This document shows, piece after piece, positions 56,301 through 64,000 of a stretch of 64,000 nt of DNA (position 1 is its first letter; each line of letters opens with the position of its first letter). Made by a program: the position numbers and the translations under genes. This stretch comes from Neoarius graeffei (Eukaryota; Chordata; Actinopteri; Siluriformes; Ariidae). Below the pieces are notes generated by a model that saw only the letters and a list, made by a program, of their open reading frames with translations, had not been told where the DNA came from and did no database searches. Location of the stretch: contig NC_083583.1 of the NCBI RefSeq assembly GCF_027579695.1, positions 22,093,599-22,157,598 of the forward strand. Reading direction: 5' to 3'.

Positions 56301-59300
56301 TCTGGCCATGCCCCTGCGTGAAAGTTACGCAGTATCACTGTCCTGTCCGTGGTAATAATCAGAATCGGCTCTGTAATGATAATGCGCGTGTTCTTCTCGC
56401 CCTCTGTGGTCGGATGTGTTGAGCGATGTGAGCGTGGGCCTTGCACAGCTATGCTGAGCCAAACGTAACCTATCATAGGCTTCTAGGCTAATTACGTGCT
56501 TACACTGTAAATGCTTGACACGTATTGCAAATAAAATAAGAGTGTTTTCCTGGCCAACGGTAAGGGTAGGGTTGACAGGTAGCCTATGAGGGGCCTAGCC
56601 CCTGGGCCACGGGTGTTGATAAAGCGCCCCTGCGGACATGGAGGAGACCGAGGAACCTGTGGTGGACGACCCTGCAGAAAACGCAATTTCTTCCAGTAAT
56701 GAAGTGCACCCCTGGCCCTACATACGTGATCACTTGAGCTTCGTAGAGAAAAGGGGTGACAGTTTCATTATGCAATGCAGATTATGTGTGCCCAAGAAGA
56801 CAACCACTGCAGCATACAAAAATTCAGTGTCTAATCTGCGCAAGCATGTTGAGGTAAGTATTGTCATTGGCATCATAATCACGGGCGCAGATAGAGGGTG
56901 GGACGGGTGGGATTCGTCCCACCCAGATTTAAATTCACCTCGTTCGGTCCCCCCCACTTATAGGGAGGAAAAAACGTCTATGCTGTCTTTCTTTGCATAA
57001 GGCAAACCTCACGGAAAAATCAAAAGACTAATTACCATTCGGTTTATTGAGGTGCACAGCAGTGTATACATAGTTGCAACAACTCACATAAAACAAAACA
57101 AAGACTGATATTCGGTTGGTTGAGCTGCGCAGACTGCACAGGTTGCGAGCTCGAGCTTGGTTGCTATGGTTACCCACAACAAGTTTGACAGGCATATCGG
57201 GGTTGGGGTTGGTTTGCTGGCAGCTTTGTCCCCCCCAGTTTTTTGTCCCCCCCAGTTTTTTGTCCCCCCCAGTTCAAAAAACGTATCTGCACCCCTGATC
57301 ATAATGTTTCCTTTCCATAGTAAAACCGACAATAGGCTGGTTATATTCCAAAAATAGTGGATGGCATTGCTAATGTTGAAGTAGCAACCTGTTGGTACTG
57401 TAACATAACGGTAACTAGTCTGTTATTCAGTTGGCTAAATCATGCAAGCAAGTTAGCTCGCCAACCTGACGTGATCAGTCCTCCTACCATTCTACATCCA
57501 ACAGGCCAGAAAGGAATACTAAGCAAAACAAATAATGTTTGAATTGAATTGTTCAATAACACACAGTGCACACAGGCAAGCTACGAGATTTCGGTGCAAC
57601 ATTTCACTTTCATATTTCGTGTACAATGCTTTGTGTGTGGTCAGGGCGATGTAAACGACATGACTGTGTGTATTGACCTTTTTTGTTTGTCTCAGCTTTA
57701 ATGCAGCATTATCCTAAGCATTCAATTTGATACACTTCCTTTAAATAAAACATCTGGGTTGAGATGTACATATATCCTTGGTTCCTCTTCTTTTTCATTT
57801 TTGCACAACACAATGGAGGCAGAAAACACCCATTGTTAAAAGTAACGTTTTACTTTTACTCAAAGTACATTTTAAATGATCTACTTTTTACTTTTACTTG
57901 AGTAGATTTTTTGTCTGGTAACTTTACTTGTACTTAAGTAAAATTTCATCAGAGTAACAGTACTTGTACTTGAGTATAATATTTTAGTACTCTTTCCACC
58001 TCTGATTCTGGGTTTCTGTTGAGGCTTTTAGGCACTCAAACCCATAGTTTGCAAAACATGTCCAAGGCAAGATATAGTGTAGTGTCAATTATAACTCATT
58101 ATTATCTCTAGCTGCTTTATCCTGTTCTACAGGGTCGCAGGCAAGCTGGAGCCTATCCCAGCTGACTATGGGCGAAAGGCGGGGTACACCCTGGACAAGT
58201 CGCCAGGTCATCACAGGGCTGACACATAGACACAGACAACCATTCACACTCACATTTACGGTCAATTTAGAGTCACCAGTTAACCTAACCTGTATGTCTT
58301 TGGACTGTGGGGGAAACCGGAGCACCCAGAGGAAACCCACGCGGACACGGGGAGAACATGCAAACTCCGCACAGAAAGGCCCTCGCTGGCCACGGGGCTT
58401 GAACCCGGACCTTCTTGCTGTGAGGCGACAGCGCTAACCACTACACCACCGTGCTGCCAAAACTGAGAAAAAAAATCCAAAGTTCTTAGTGATTTAACAC
58501 TAATAGATTTTAATGATTCAAAGAAACAGGAAGCAAACACTAGTCCAAACTAGAGCATTCAAGTGAAAACAACTAGGCAAAATGAATACAAAGCAGAAAT
58601 GAATAAAAAAGCACTAACTAGACAGAGGTGATCAGGATAACTAAGGGAGAACAAAACCAATAAACATAAAGTGAGGTTGGATCTTTTATTTGTTGTGACA
58701 AAGTGCTTGATAACCCTGTTGTTTTTACTCTCAAGAAGGCATTGCAATACTGGGTCATATCTAGCAAGAAAGAACAAAACCATGACAGGTTATACTATTA
58801 CAGGAAAATAATCAACAATGTGGGTGTAATGTGACCTGACATAAAGCGGAGTTACAGTTACCACAAAAAGTTGATAATTTTCCAATAAGTGCACATCCTG
58901 AAATATGATATCCCTTTGGGGTCAACAGCTTCTCCAGCGAAGCTCGGCAGGTTTAGAATGAGTCGGTCATGTATTTAGATAAATATCTTCACGAGTTTTT
59001 ATAATACAAGCATTAAAAACATATTGACAGAAACTTTATATTTTACACTTTCCTATGTGCCCACTGTCAAATAATATTATGTTTTTTAAATTACCTAAAC
59101 TAGATGAATCATAAAACTTGTCACCTTACTCAGTCACACCGGAGTCAGAGCGCTGAGGGCGCACTTACGCATTCATAAAAGACTATTCACATGGTAACTG
59201 AATGATCATCACTTTCACTCTTTCAGTTTTGATTGGTTTCTCTTTAATGGTGGGAACGCCCACTGTAAATGGGATAAAATCTGTCAGCCATAGTTTAGGC

Positions 59301-62300
59301 TATTTGGAGGTAAAACTTGTTGCAAAATGGCACACAGATTGTATGCGCTTCAGATGATTCAGGACAGCAATTAAATTTCCGGGCAGTGATTCAATTCATG
59401 ATTCATTTCATGATTCGGGACAGCGATTCAATTTCTGAACAGTGAATTGATTCATGATTCAAGACAGCAATTCAGTTCAATCTTGAGAACTGGGAGTAAG
59501 TGTAAATATTTTTTCTAGTTCTGATGAATAGATCGGTTGATGTGCGTGCGCTGTAGTGCATACACAGGAAAAATGACTGAGCAGTTTTTCAAGAGTTAAA
59601 AGTATTTTCCTCAAAAATAGTTAATTTTGCTCTACTTTGAGTTTAGAGAGTAACGTTTGGAGTTGGAGTGGGAGCAAAATTGCAGAGTAATTGTGTAACA
59701 GAGTTGGTTGTGGCTGTCAGTAAACCTGACAATTTCGACCAAACCACGAACATGGACTCTATGAACTGCACTTCCCAGAACTCACAGCACCCTCTGTCTC
59801 CCGACTAATAACCACAGTTGTTACTTATCATCCTATTAGTCCCTCTGCCTATTTAAACCGCGCTCTCACATCACTTCACTGCAAAGTATTCTTCTGCCTT
59901 TCCCAGTACATACCGAGCCTTGTTTATTTCTGACTGACGCACATTTACTCGACTTTAGCATCTCCTTTCTTGTTTACTCTCTTGCCTGTCCTCGTTTGCC
60001 GTTCACCTGACCATTGCTAGTTCTTCGACCCTGATTCATGTCTCACGTTTTGGCTTTTTCACTGTTTGCTCTACACTCCTCTTCTGCGCATACGTCCGTA
60101 AGTGCCTGCACTGTGACAGTGGCTCTGAACTGAGTAAAATAGTACAAGAGTTAATTTCAAGACACACTGAATAGAGTCAAATACCAAAATAAAGTCAAAT
60201 ACCAGATAAATGAAGCTGTTATAAAAAGCAGTTTTTGAACTGTGTTGGAATGTGTTGAAAAAACATTACCTTACCCATTGTGGTGAGCCGTTTTGATCAC
60301 TTGACCTGATGGGATTAAGAGATGGCAGTGGGAGGGGTTTTCACTCTTCTCATTGAATGGAATGGAATTTTTTACTCTTCTTATTGAATACCCCTCCCCT
60401 TGCCAACTCTTTTTATCCCAAAACAATAGGAAACAAATTTTTGATGGCCAGTTAATTGTCCAAATCAATGGAACAGATTTAAGTTTTTGTGCTTGATACA
60501 TTCTTAAGACTGAACAGAATCACCTCAAGTGATCAAAACATTTCATCACAATGAGTAAGGTCATGATTTTCACACATTCCAACACAGTTCTAAAACTGCT
60601 TTTTACAACATGTTCATTTATCTGTTTTTTTTAAGTACAATCATGACATACTACACAGATATTATTGTAACTGAACTTGTGTTGAATACAAAAACATCAT
60701 AAGAAATACTGCTTAGATTTGTTGAAATTGACAACAAAACCAGAGAATGCCAAAATCATTAGCGTGCCAGAAAATACCTGCAGACCCCAGATGAATTCAT
60801 TATTAATTCATTAATAAGATAAATTACACCAAAGCAATTTTTCAGAATCAAAATCAAGTTTATTGCCAAGTACGTTCTCACATACAAGGAATTTGCTTTG
60901 GTGATTGGTTAAAATACAGTTAAAATAAAAGAATTTAGCAAAGACAAAAGAAAGGCCTCCACTGGCCCGTTTTATTGTGTTTAACGTTGTCAAATGTCTG
61001 TGAATCAGGTTTGCTCCACTTACGTTATAGCAGCTATAAACAGCCACTCTCTTATCAGTCCTTCTCAGTAGCATCTGTTGTCCCTGGAAACCATAAATTG
61101 CAAACCATCTAAGCCTTAAAAATTTGCTAGAAAACTTAATTACAGTTTTAACTCTGACTGATTACAAAGCAATGACACTGGAGACTCCTTCTAAAAATGC
61201 AAAAGAAAAGTGGCCTGTATGAAGCTCCACCCCTGGGTAAGTTAATCTAGAAACAATAGAACAAGTGTTGCTAGGCAAAACAAACCTTGCCCTGTAGCAC
61301 TTATGATGAATATGAAGGAAGATATCGCGGAAAAAAAATAGGTACCCTATGGGTACATGTGGCTACTGCTTATAAATAAAAAAATTTTCTGATACCATGT
61401 CCATGCAGTAAATATAGCATATATATTTACTCTATGAGGCAATAGCCACAAAAATGAAGCGTAATCCAAAAATTAGCAATTTAAAAATCACAGAAGTAAA
61501 ATATACCAAGTGTCTGTACTTTATATTATTCTACTCTTACCTCTTACAGTTTTCGAAACTGAAACCTCCGAACTGAGGTTGACATGCACATGCTGTCGCC
61601 ATGACCAAAATTCTTAGTTCCCGGAAATGGTCTGGCGCTAGAGCTCAGTGGAACACACTTTCCCTCTGTAATAAGCATAAACATGTCTGAAAGCGATTTC
61701 TTTAGTCTAGTCCATTTATTTAGAATGGTGAACCAAATTGTATACACTCACCGGCCATTTTAATCGGAACACATGTATGTATATGCGCAGTGCGCGACTG
61801 TTACATTCTTACAGCATAATGACATAGTGGCTAGCACCTCTATATGAGGCAATAGCCACAACAAAAATGATTTTGACCTTTTTGCTGACCTTGACTGGAT
61901 AACCCTCAAAATATTTCATTTCATTTTTATTCGGAATCACCATTAGCCTTATTTATAACAAGTGCTATTCTTCCTGGTGTCCAATGTTGAAGGTTCTATT
62001 TGAGACCAATGCCCATCTATCCTGAAAGTTTCATGAAGATTGGTTCAGCCATTTTCCTGTAATGTTGCTAACAAAAAACCAAAGAAACAAACAAACCCCA
62101 CCGAAAACAATACCTCGCCCCCTGGTAGACTCCATCCTGGGCAAGGTAATGAGAGTATGAGTATAAATCTGTGTTTTGCCTTGCAGGCAAACTGTCAGAG
62201 CTGTGGTGTGATGTAGGAAAAATAAATAAATGAATACATTTATGTTCTTTTTTGCTATGTAAAGTCCTGCAGTACAGCATGTGTCAGTGTAACATCTGTG

Positions 62301-62701
62301 GGTTTTTTCAATACAGAAGAGTGTCCTGTTTATTATAATGAGACTAGTCAGAACCAGCATAACTATGCAAATCAAGGATGCAGCCTGATATTTTATTATA
62401 CAGCATTTTTCAATCCAGTCTTGATCACTGGTCTGTGGTACATTCTCTGTAAGGTTTTGAAGAGACACCTTTAGGGGTCATCGCTGTGGTCTTCTGCTGC
62501 TTCCTGTTTGTGATGATTGTGGGAGGAGCTTGCTGTATCTTCTGTACGAAGAACCCTGAGCGTGAAATGACAGACAGCTCAGGTATGTCTCAAACTGCTC
62601 ACTGACAGGTGACATTTCTTTTAGCCATACTATGATGCTATACTATATATACTGATCTCTCGGTTTCTTCCAGATCATGTACACTGCCATGAACATATCA
62701 A
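44347..62701 (+). CDS. Ig-superfamily receptor gene (PECAM1/FCRL-like), partial
   Basis: Exons: 44347-44386 (leader, tentative), 45791-46054, 46154-46447, 49340-49609, 49691-49993, 62463-62582, 62674-62701, continuing beyond. Every join from 44386 to 62673 is phase 1 and rebuilds a codon (for example G+TT=Val, A+AA=Lys, G+AG=Glu). The product would be a type I membrane protein: leader, four Ig domains each with a Cys pair, one transmembrane helix, and a cytoplasmic tail encoded by short exons. The Ig pattern and short tail exons recall PECAM1 and Fc-receptor-like adhesion or inhibitory receptors of blood and endothelial cells; an ITIM would lie in exons outside the window. The 12.5-kb intron before the membrane exon is mostly transposons. 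Confidence 0.8.
45056..45415 (-). repeat. tRNA-derived SINE in receptor intron 1
   Basis: Complete copy between ACAGTGGAGACTC (45043-45055) and ACAATGGAGACTC (45416-45428), a one-mismatch target duplication. Confidence 0.94.
45791..46054 (+). CDS. Ig domain 1 exon
   Basis: 88 codons after a TTGTGTGCAG acceptor, ending at GTGAGT. The Cys pair is in VTFECKV and GEYFCRV, 50 residues apart, with [10 protein letters not shown] as the tyrosine-corner motif. N-glycosylation sites are NDS and NQT. The open frame upstream of 45791 is intron. Confidence 0.88.
46154..46447 (+). CDS. Ig domain 2 exon
   Basis: 98 codons. Cys pair in FNLSCVA and GNYSCVA, Trp in YSWYHNK. Sequons include NLS, NYS twice and NNT. 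It starts [20 protein letters not shown], typical of the strand-A region of FCRL/PECAM domains. It ends at GTAAAC in phase 1. Confidence 0.92.
46820..47365 (+). repeat. DNA element with Crypton/KIAA1958-like first exon
   Basis: In receptor intron 3. Inverted copies of CCACATTCACTGGAT lie at about 46843 and 47225. The exon at 46934-47046 reads [20 protein letters not shown], then PNNTKK and, after a one-base slip in an A-run, a KYGIKVFDG-like end before GTAAG. It is related to the minus-strand exon at 83-247. The right flank (CCACTCAATCTCATCGTACA to CGATTTCGTGGAATAACTG) is a further inverted block with an embedded ACGCGCCTCGTC. Confidence 0.5.
47560..48960 (+). pseudogene. RTE-type LINE, endonuclease and RT C-terminus, broken
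   Basis: The start region GTCGGTCCCAAGCCCGGATA leads to an endonuclease N-terminus: [30 protein letters not shown] (active-site Glu) then a TGA for the usual Trp, followed by KNIGGG and [10 protein letters not shown]. Most of the RT is deleted. After a SINE insertion the 3' part resumes: [39 protein letters not shown], then stops and a frameshift to the GAGCAGCCAAAAGAAGAAGA end. This looks like the RTE/craniofacial-protein-2-like fish LINE. Confidence 0.8.
48335..48514 (+). repeat. Second tRNA-derived SINE family
   Basis: Flanked by TATAAGACA (48326-48334, 48515-48523). The head has an A-box-like TGGCTCAGGTGGATAAGG and a B-box GGTTCGATTC, then a C/T-rich body and an AATAAAGGTGAAAAAAGCC tail. 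It differs from the ATGAG-tailed SINE seen elsewhere in the window. Confidence 0.88.
49340..49609 (+). CDS. Ig domain 3 exon
   Basis: 90 codons. Cys pair in ANISCRL and GRVQCIA. Instead of the usual core Trp there is a FQLLLNGK stretch, and the second half lacks the DxGxYxC motif (DMGRVQC), so it is an atypical C2-type fold. Ends at GTGAGT in phase 1. Confidence 0.88.
49691..49993 (+). CDS. Ig domain 4 exon (membrane-proximal)
   Basis: 101 codons from [15 protein letters not shown] to EVLVKMT. Cys pair in AMLQCVI and GYYSCRV, Trp in FSWSFNG. Ends at GTGAGA in phase 1, joining to AGACACC of the membrane exon as Glu-Thr-Pro. Confidence 0.9.
49994..50839. other. Receptor intron 4, first part
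   Basis: No exon, repeat end or tandem array is recognised. I looked for a further Ig exon and found none. Confidence 0.5.
50840..51057 (+). repeat. Old tRNA-derived SINE, first part
   Basis: Head TGGTGCAGTGGATAGCACTG and the B-box GGGTTCAAACC are diverged from the younger copies. The body continues at 51779-51870 after the THAP element. Confidence 0.75.
51058..51778 (+). mobile_element. THAP-encoding TIR element, P-superfamily candidate
   Basis: 721 bp inside an old SINE, flanked by the 8-bp duplication CCTATAGG (51050-51057, 51779-51786). Short inverted ends GGCTTTTCAC and, inward, GGCCTTTCAC. The left part encodes a degenerate THAP finger. An 8-bp target plus a THAP domain fits the P-element superfamily. 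The catalytic part is absent. Confidence 0.7.
51223..51415 (+). pseudogene. Degenerate THAP zinc finger
   Basis: Starts [19 protein letters not shown], the C-x4-C opening of THAP domains. After a frame change the FHRFP motif, EKW and a KHSC...KH end follow in the expected order. Stops and frameshifts make it non-functional. Confidence 0.7.
51871..52470. repeat. Intron block duplicated at 58021-58800, copy 1
   Basis: From GGCTTTTAGGCACTCAAA through GTAGTGTCAATTATAACTGA, GGAAGCAAACACTAGTCCAA and TGGATCTTTTATT it matches 58021-58800 in order and direction. It probably reflects a segmental duplication within this intron region. No exon is recognised in either copy. Confidence 0.85.
52798..54399 (-). 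mobile_element. Tc1-like transposon, apparently intact
   Basis: 1602 bp, TA on both sides (52796-52797, 54400-54401). The ends CAGTGGGGCAAAAAAGTATT remain nearly perfect inverted repeats for about 150-200 bp. The transposase frame inside is open from start to stop. It sits in receptor intron 4, opposite to the gene. Confidence 0.96.
53011..54033 (-). CDS. Tc1-like DD34E transposase, intact frame
   Basis: 340 residues starting [20 protein letters not shown], the usual length. Two helix-turn-helix units ([19 protein letters not shown]; then ISPRGVKMI) are joined by the PRSGAPCK hook. The catalytic triad is kept: [22 protein letters not shown] and, 34 residues on, NPIENLWRE. The glycine-rich [14 protein letters not shown] box is intact. 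The enzyme cuts at the inverted ends and inserts at TA. The start ATG is the first in the frame and the stop follows YITKY. Nothing visible prevents activity, though missense defects cannot be excluded. Confidence 0.95.
   Translation of the reverse strand: MAKTKELSKDTRNKIVGLHQAGKTESAIGKQLGVKKSTVGAIIRKWKTYKTTDKLPRSGAPCKISPRGVKMITRTVSKNPRTTWGDLVNDLQRAGTKVTKATISNTLCCQGLKSCHARRVPLLKPVHVQARLKFARERLDDPEEDWENVIWSDETKIELFGKNSTCCVWRRKNAELHPKNTIPTVKHGGGNIMLWGCFSAKGPGRLIRVKERMNGAMYCEILSENLLLSARALKMKHGWVFQHDNDPKHTARAMKEWLRKKHFKVLEWPSQSPDLNPIENLWRELKVRVAQRQPQNITALEEICMEEWAKIPATVCENLVKTYRKRLTSVIANKGYITKY
54878..56632 (+). mobile_element. hAT relic inside the Tol2-like element
   Basis: Ends CACCGGCGCTTTA and, inward, CAGGGGCGCTTTA, each followed by a GCCCCTGGGCCAC motif. 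The flanks TGGCCATG and CGGACATG match at 6 of 8 bases. Inside, a frame near 55183-55280 ([15 protein letters not shown], then [10 protein letters not shown] after an A-run slip) ending at GTAAGG resembles the first exon of Ac-type hAT transposases. Confidence 0.55.
56638..56853 (+). pseudogene. Tol2-like transposase exon 1 (BED finger)
   Basis: 72 codons to a GTAAGT donor in phase 0. [24 protein letters not shown] and [10 protein letters not shown] follow the order in the Tol2 transposase start (HPWPYLR, MKC.LC, SNLRKH), including the CxxC and first His of the BED finger. The later exons with the hAT catalytic domain are not found downstream, so no transposase can be made. Confidence 0.85.
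56880..57297. mobile_element. Small hAT MITE, copy 2
   Basis: 418 bp, flanked by ATCATAAT (56872-56879, 57298-57305). Ends CACGGGCGCAGATA and, inward, CAGGGGTGCAGATA. It is the same family as 34525-34905 but has 26 extra bp near the left end and an extra CAGTTTTTTGTCCCCCC unit at the right. Confidence 0.93.
58021..58800. repeat. Intron block duplicated from 51871-52470, copy 2
   Basis: Same order of segments as copy 1, but with a SINE inserted after ATAACT and a small deletion near 58070. Similarity runs to about 58790. Confidence 0.85.
58095..58458 (-). repeat. tRNA-derived SINE
   Basis: Complete copy on the minus strand with a short tail. Copy 1 of the surrounding block (about 52080) shows the empty site ATAACTGAGAAAA. 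Confidence 0.93.
58912..60791 (+). mobile_element. piggyBac-like element, copy 2
   Basis: Starts CCCTTTGGGGTC and ends CAGACCCCAGA, similar along its length to the pieces of copy 1 (9814-17615). The TTAA targets have decayed on both sides. A 404-bp solo LTR is inserted. No transposase frame. Confidence 0.75.
59715..60118 (+). mobile_element. Solo LTR of a Ty3/gypsy-type retrotransposon
   Basis: 404 bp, starting TGTCAGTAAACC and ending CACTGTGACA (TG...CA with TGTCA/TGACA inverted ends), with the 5-bp duplication GTGGC on both sides. CTATTTAAACCGC is TATA-like. Copy 1 of the host element gives the empty site (GTGGCTCTGAAC at about 11042). Related to 40548-40927. Confidence 0.88.
60792..62462. 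other. Receptor intron 4, last part, with repeat scraps
   Basis: 60846-60905 is a LINE 3' tail on the minus strand (TTTATTGCCAAGTACGT phrase). At 61744 CACTCACCGGCCATTTTAAT resembles a common fish transposon end. 61910-62160 looks like an old LINE 3' region (GGTTCAGCCATTTTCCTGTA). No exon is recognised. Confidence 0.5.
62463..62582 (+). CDS. Transmembrane exon of the Ig receptor
   Basis: 40 codons, phase 1 at both ends, encoding [19 protein letters not shown] followed by GGACCIFC and a charged TKNPEREM stop-transfer sequence. A classic single-pass helix. The acceptor is AG at 62461-62462 and the donor is GTATGT. The acceptor has a weak pyrimidine tract. Confidence 0.85.
62674..62701 (+). CDS. 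First cytoplasmic exon of the Ig receptor
   Basis: 28 nt after a CGGTTTCTTCCAG acceptor, reading [10 protein letters not shown] and ending at GTAAGA in phase 2. Very short tail exons are a feature of PECAM1-type genes. Later exons are outside the window, beyond the Tc1 element. Confidence 0.7.
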
Positions 62702-62757
62702 GTAAGATCTCTTTTTATTTGAATCATTTCTGATGCATGTGCAAATGTTATCTTTTA

Positions 62758-64000
62758 CAACCCCGATTCCAAAAAAGTTGGGACAAAGTACAAATTGTAA
62801 ATAAAAACGGAATGCAATGCTGTGGAAGTTTCAAAATTCCATATTTTATTCAGAATAGAACATAGGTGGCATATCAAATGTTTAAACTGAGAAAATGTAT
62901 CATTTAAAAAGAAAAATTAGGTGATTTTAAATTTCATGACAACAACACATCTCAAAAAAGTTGGGACAAGGCCATGTTTACCACTGTGAGACATCCCCTT
63001 TTCTCTTTACAACAGTCTGTAAATGTCTGGGGACTGAGGAGACAAGTTGCTCAAGTTTAGGGATAGGAATGTTAACCAATTCTTGTCTAATGTAGGATTC
63101 TAGTTGCTCAACTGTCTTAGGTCTTTTTTGTCATATCTTCCGTTTTATGATGCGCCAAATGTTTTCTATGGGTGAAAGATCTGGACTGCAGGCTGGCCAG
63201 TTCAGTACCCGGACCCTTCTTCTACGCAGCCATGATGCTGTAATTGATGCAGTATGTGGTTTGGCACTGTCATGCTGGAAAATGCAAGGTCTTCCCTGAA
63301 AGAGACGTCGTCTGGATGGGAGCATATGTTGCTCTAGAACCTGGATATACCTTTCAGCATTGATGGTGTCTTTCCAGATGTGTAAGCTGCCCATGCCACA
63401 CGCACTAATGCAACCCCATACCATCAGAGATGCAGGCTTCTGAACTGAGCGCTGATAACAATTTGGGTCGTCCTTCTCCTCTTTAGTCCAAATGACACGG
63501 TGTCCCTGATTTCCATAAAGAACTTCACATTTTGATTCGTCTGACCACAGAACAGTTTTCCACTTTGCCACAGTCCATTTTAAATGAGCCTTGGCCCAGA
63601 GAAGACGTCTGCGCTTCTGGATCATGTTTAGATACGGCTTCTTCTTTGAACTATAGAGTTTTAGCTGGCAACGGCGGATGGCACGGTGAATTGTGTTCAC
63701 AGATAATGTTCTCTGGAAATATTCCTGAGCCCATTTTGTGATTTCCAATACAGAAGCATGCCTGTATGTGATGCAGTGCCGTCTAAGGGCCCGAAGATCA
63801 CGGGCACCCAGTATGGTTTTCCGGCCTTGACCCTTACGCACAGAGATTCTTCCAGATTCTCTGAATCTTTTGATGATATTATGCACTGTAGATGATGATA
63901 TGTTCAAACTCTTTGCAATTTTACACTGTCGAACTCCTTTCTGATATTGCTCCACTATTTGTCGGCGCAGAATTAGGGGGATTGGTGATCCTCTTCCCAT
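62758..64000 (-). mobile_element. Tc1-like transposon, cut by the window end
   Basis: One inverted end (CAACCCCGATTCCAAAAAAG after TA at 62756-62757) is present; the other lies past 64000. Same family as 5162-8782, and free of the hAT found there. Confidence 0.95.
62978..64000 (-). pseudogene. Tc1 DD34E transposase with one stop
   Basis: 340 codons between ATG at 64000-63998 and TAA at 62980-62978. DNA-binding part ([20 protein letters not shown]) and catalytic motifs ([26 protein letters not shown]) are as in the copy at 5523-6548. After IIKRKI a TGA stands for an expected Arg codon, removing the last 50 residues. FQHDS replaces FQHDN. Confidence 0.92.

Larger units (their letters stand above)
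54582..58004 (+). mobile_element. Tol2-like hAT element with nested insertions
   Basis: 8-bp duplication ATTCTGGG (54574-54581, 58005-58012). Ends CAGAGGTGGAAAGTAAC and, inward, CAGAGGTGGAAAGAGTAC, with many ACTTGAGTA/ACTTTTAC subterminal motifs, the same style as medaka Tol2. The first transposase exon (56638-56853) is kept; the catalytic exons are missing. A hAT (54878-56632) sits just before its ATG and another (56880-57297) just after its first donor. Confidence 0.92.

Overview
This is teleost fish nuclear DNA. Three things show it: a vertebrate-type immunoglobulin-superfamily gene with regular phase-1 exons, about a dozen copies of one tRNA-derived SINE, and a dense mix of fish-type Tc1, hAT, piggyBac-like, ISL2EU-like, Penelope, L1, L2, RTE and Ty3/gypsy elements. 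No prokaryotic features are present. The repeats do not fix the order of fish.

Two host-like genes can be read, both on the + strand. (1) An Ig-superfamily receptor of PECAM1/FCRL type runs from a possible signal-peptide exon at 44347, through four Ig exons (45791-46054, 46154-46447, 49340-49609, 49691-49993), to a transmembrane exon (62463-62582) and a first cytoplasmic exon (62674-62701). All joins are phase 1 and rebuild sensible codons. The 12.5 kb intron between Ig4 and the membrane exon has been swollen by transposons. (2) A seven-exon, 325-codon DUF4806-domain gene (38196-40128) has a clean frame across all six joins, a duplicated small exon, and an unexpected C-terminal transmembrane segment.

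Region by region: 0-5 kb holds a Crypton/KIAA1958-like exon relic, a small BED-finger hAT and a perfect 194-bp tandem duplication. 5.2-8.8 kb is a Tc1 element broken by a 2-kb hAT. 9.8-17.6 kb is a piggyBac-like element (TTAA target) that has swallowed two hATs, a third TIR element, a Tc1 and three SINEs. 18.3-24.7 kb is a full-length but dead L1-type LINE carrying three later insertions. 25-29 kb holds an L2-type LINE 3' end and one copy of an unclassified long repeat, whose second copy is at 41.7-44.0 kb. 29.2-31.9 kb is a 40-bp minisatellite split by a head-to-head inverted Penelope-like element with hammerhead-like motifs in both arms. 32.5-37.3 kb is a SINE split by a palindromic hAT MITE, which is split by another hAT, which carries an ISL2EU-like element, a third hAT and other TIR elements. 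40.5-41.7 kb holds gypsy LTR and integrase pieces around a Tc1 fragment. 50-62 kb (intron 4 of the receptor) holds a THAP-encoding element, an intact Tc1 transposon, a Tol2-like hAT carrying two further hATs, a duplicated intron block, a second piggyBac-like copy and a solo LTR. The window ends inside another Tc1 element.

The best-supported results are structural. Many insertions show matching 8-bp, TA, TTAA, AT or 5-bp target duplications on both sides, so the order of insertion can be read from the sequence. The only intact-looking mobile-element gene is the 340-aa DD34E transposase at 53011-54033. Most others are broken by single stop codons, in the Tc1 copies mainly CGA-to-TGA changes.
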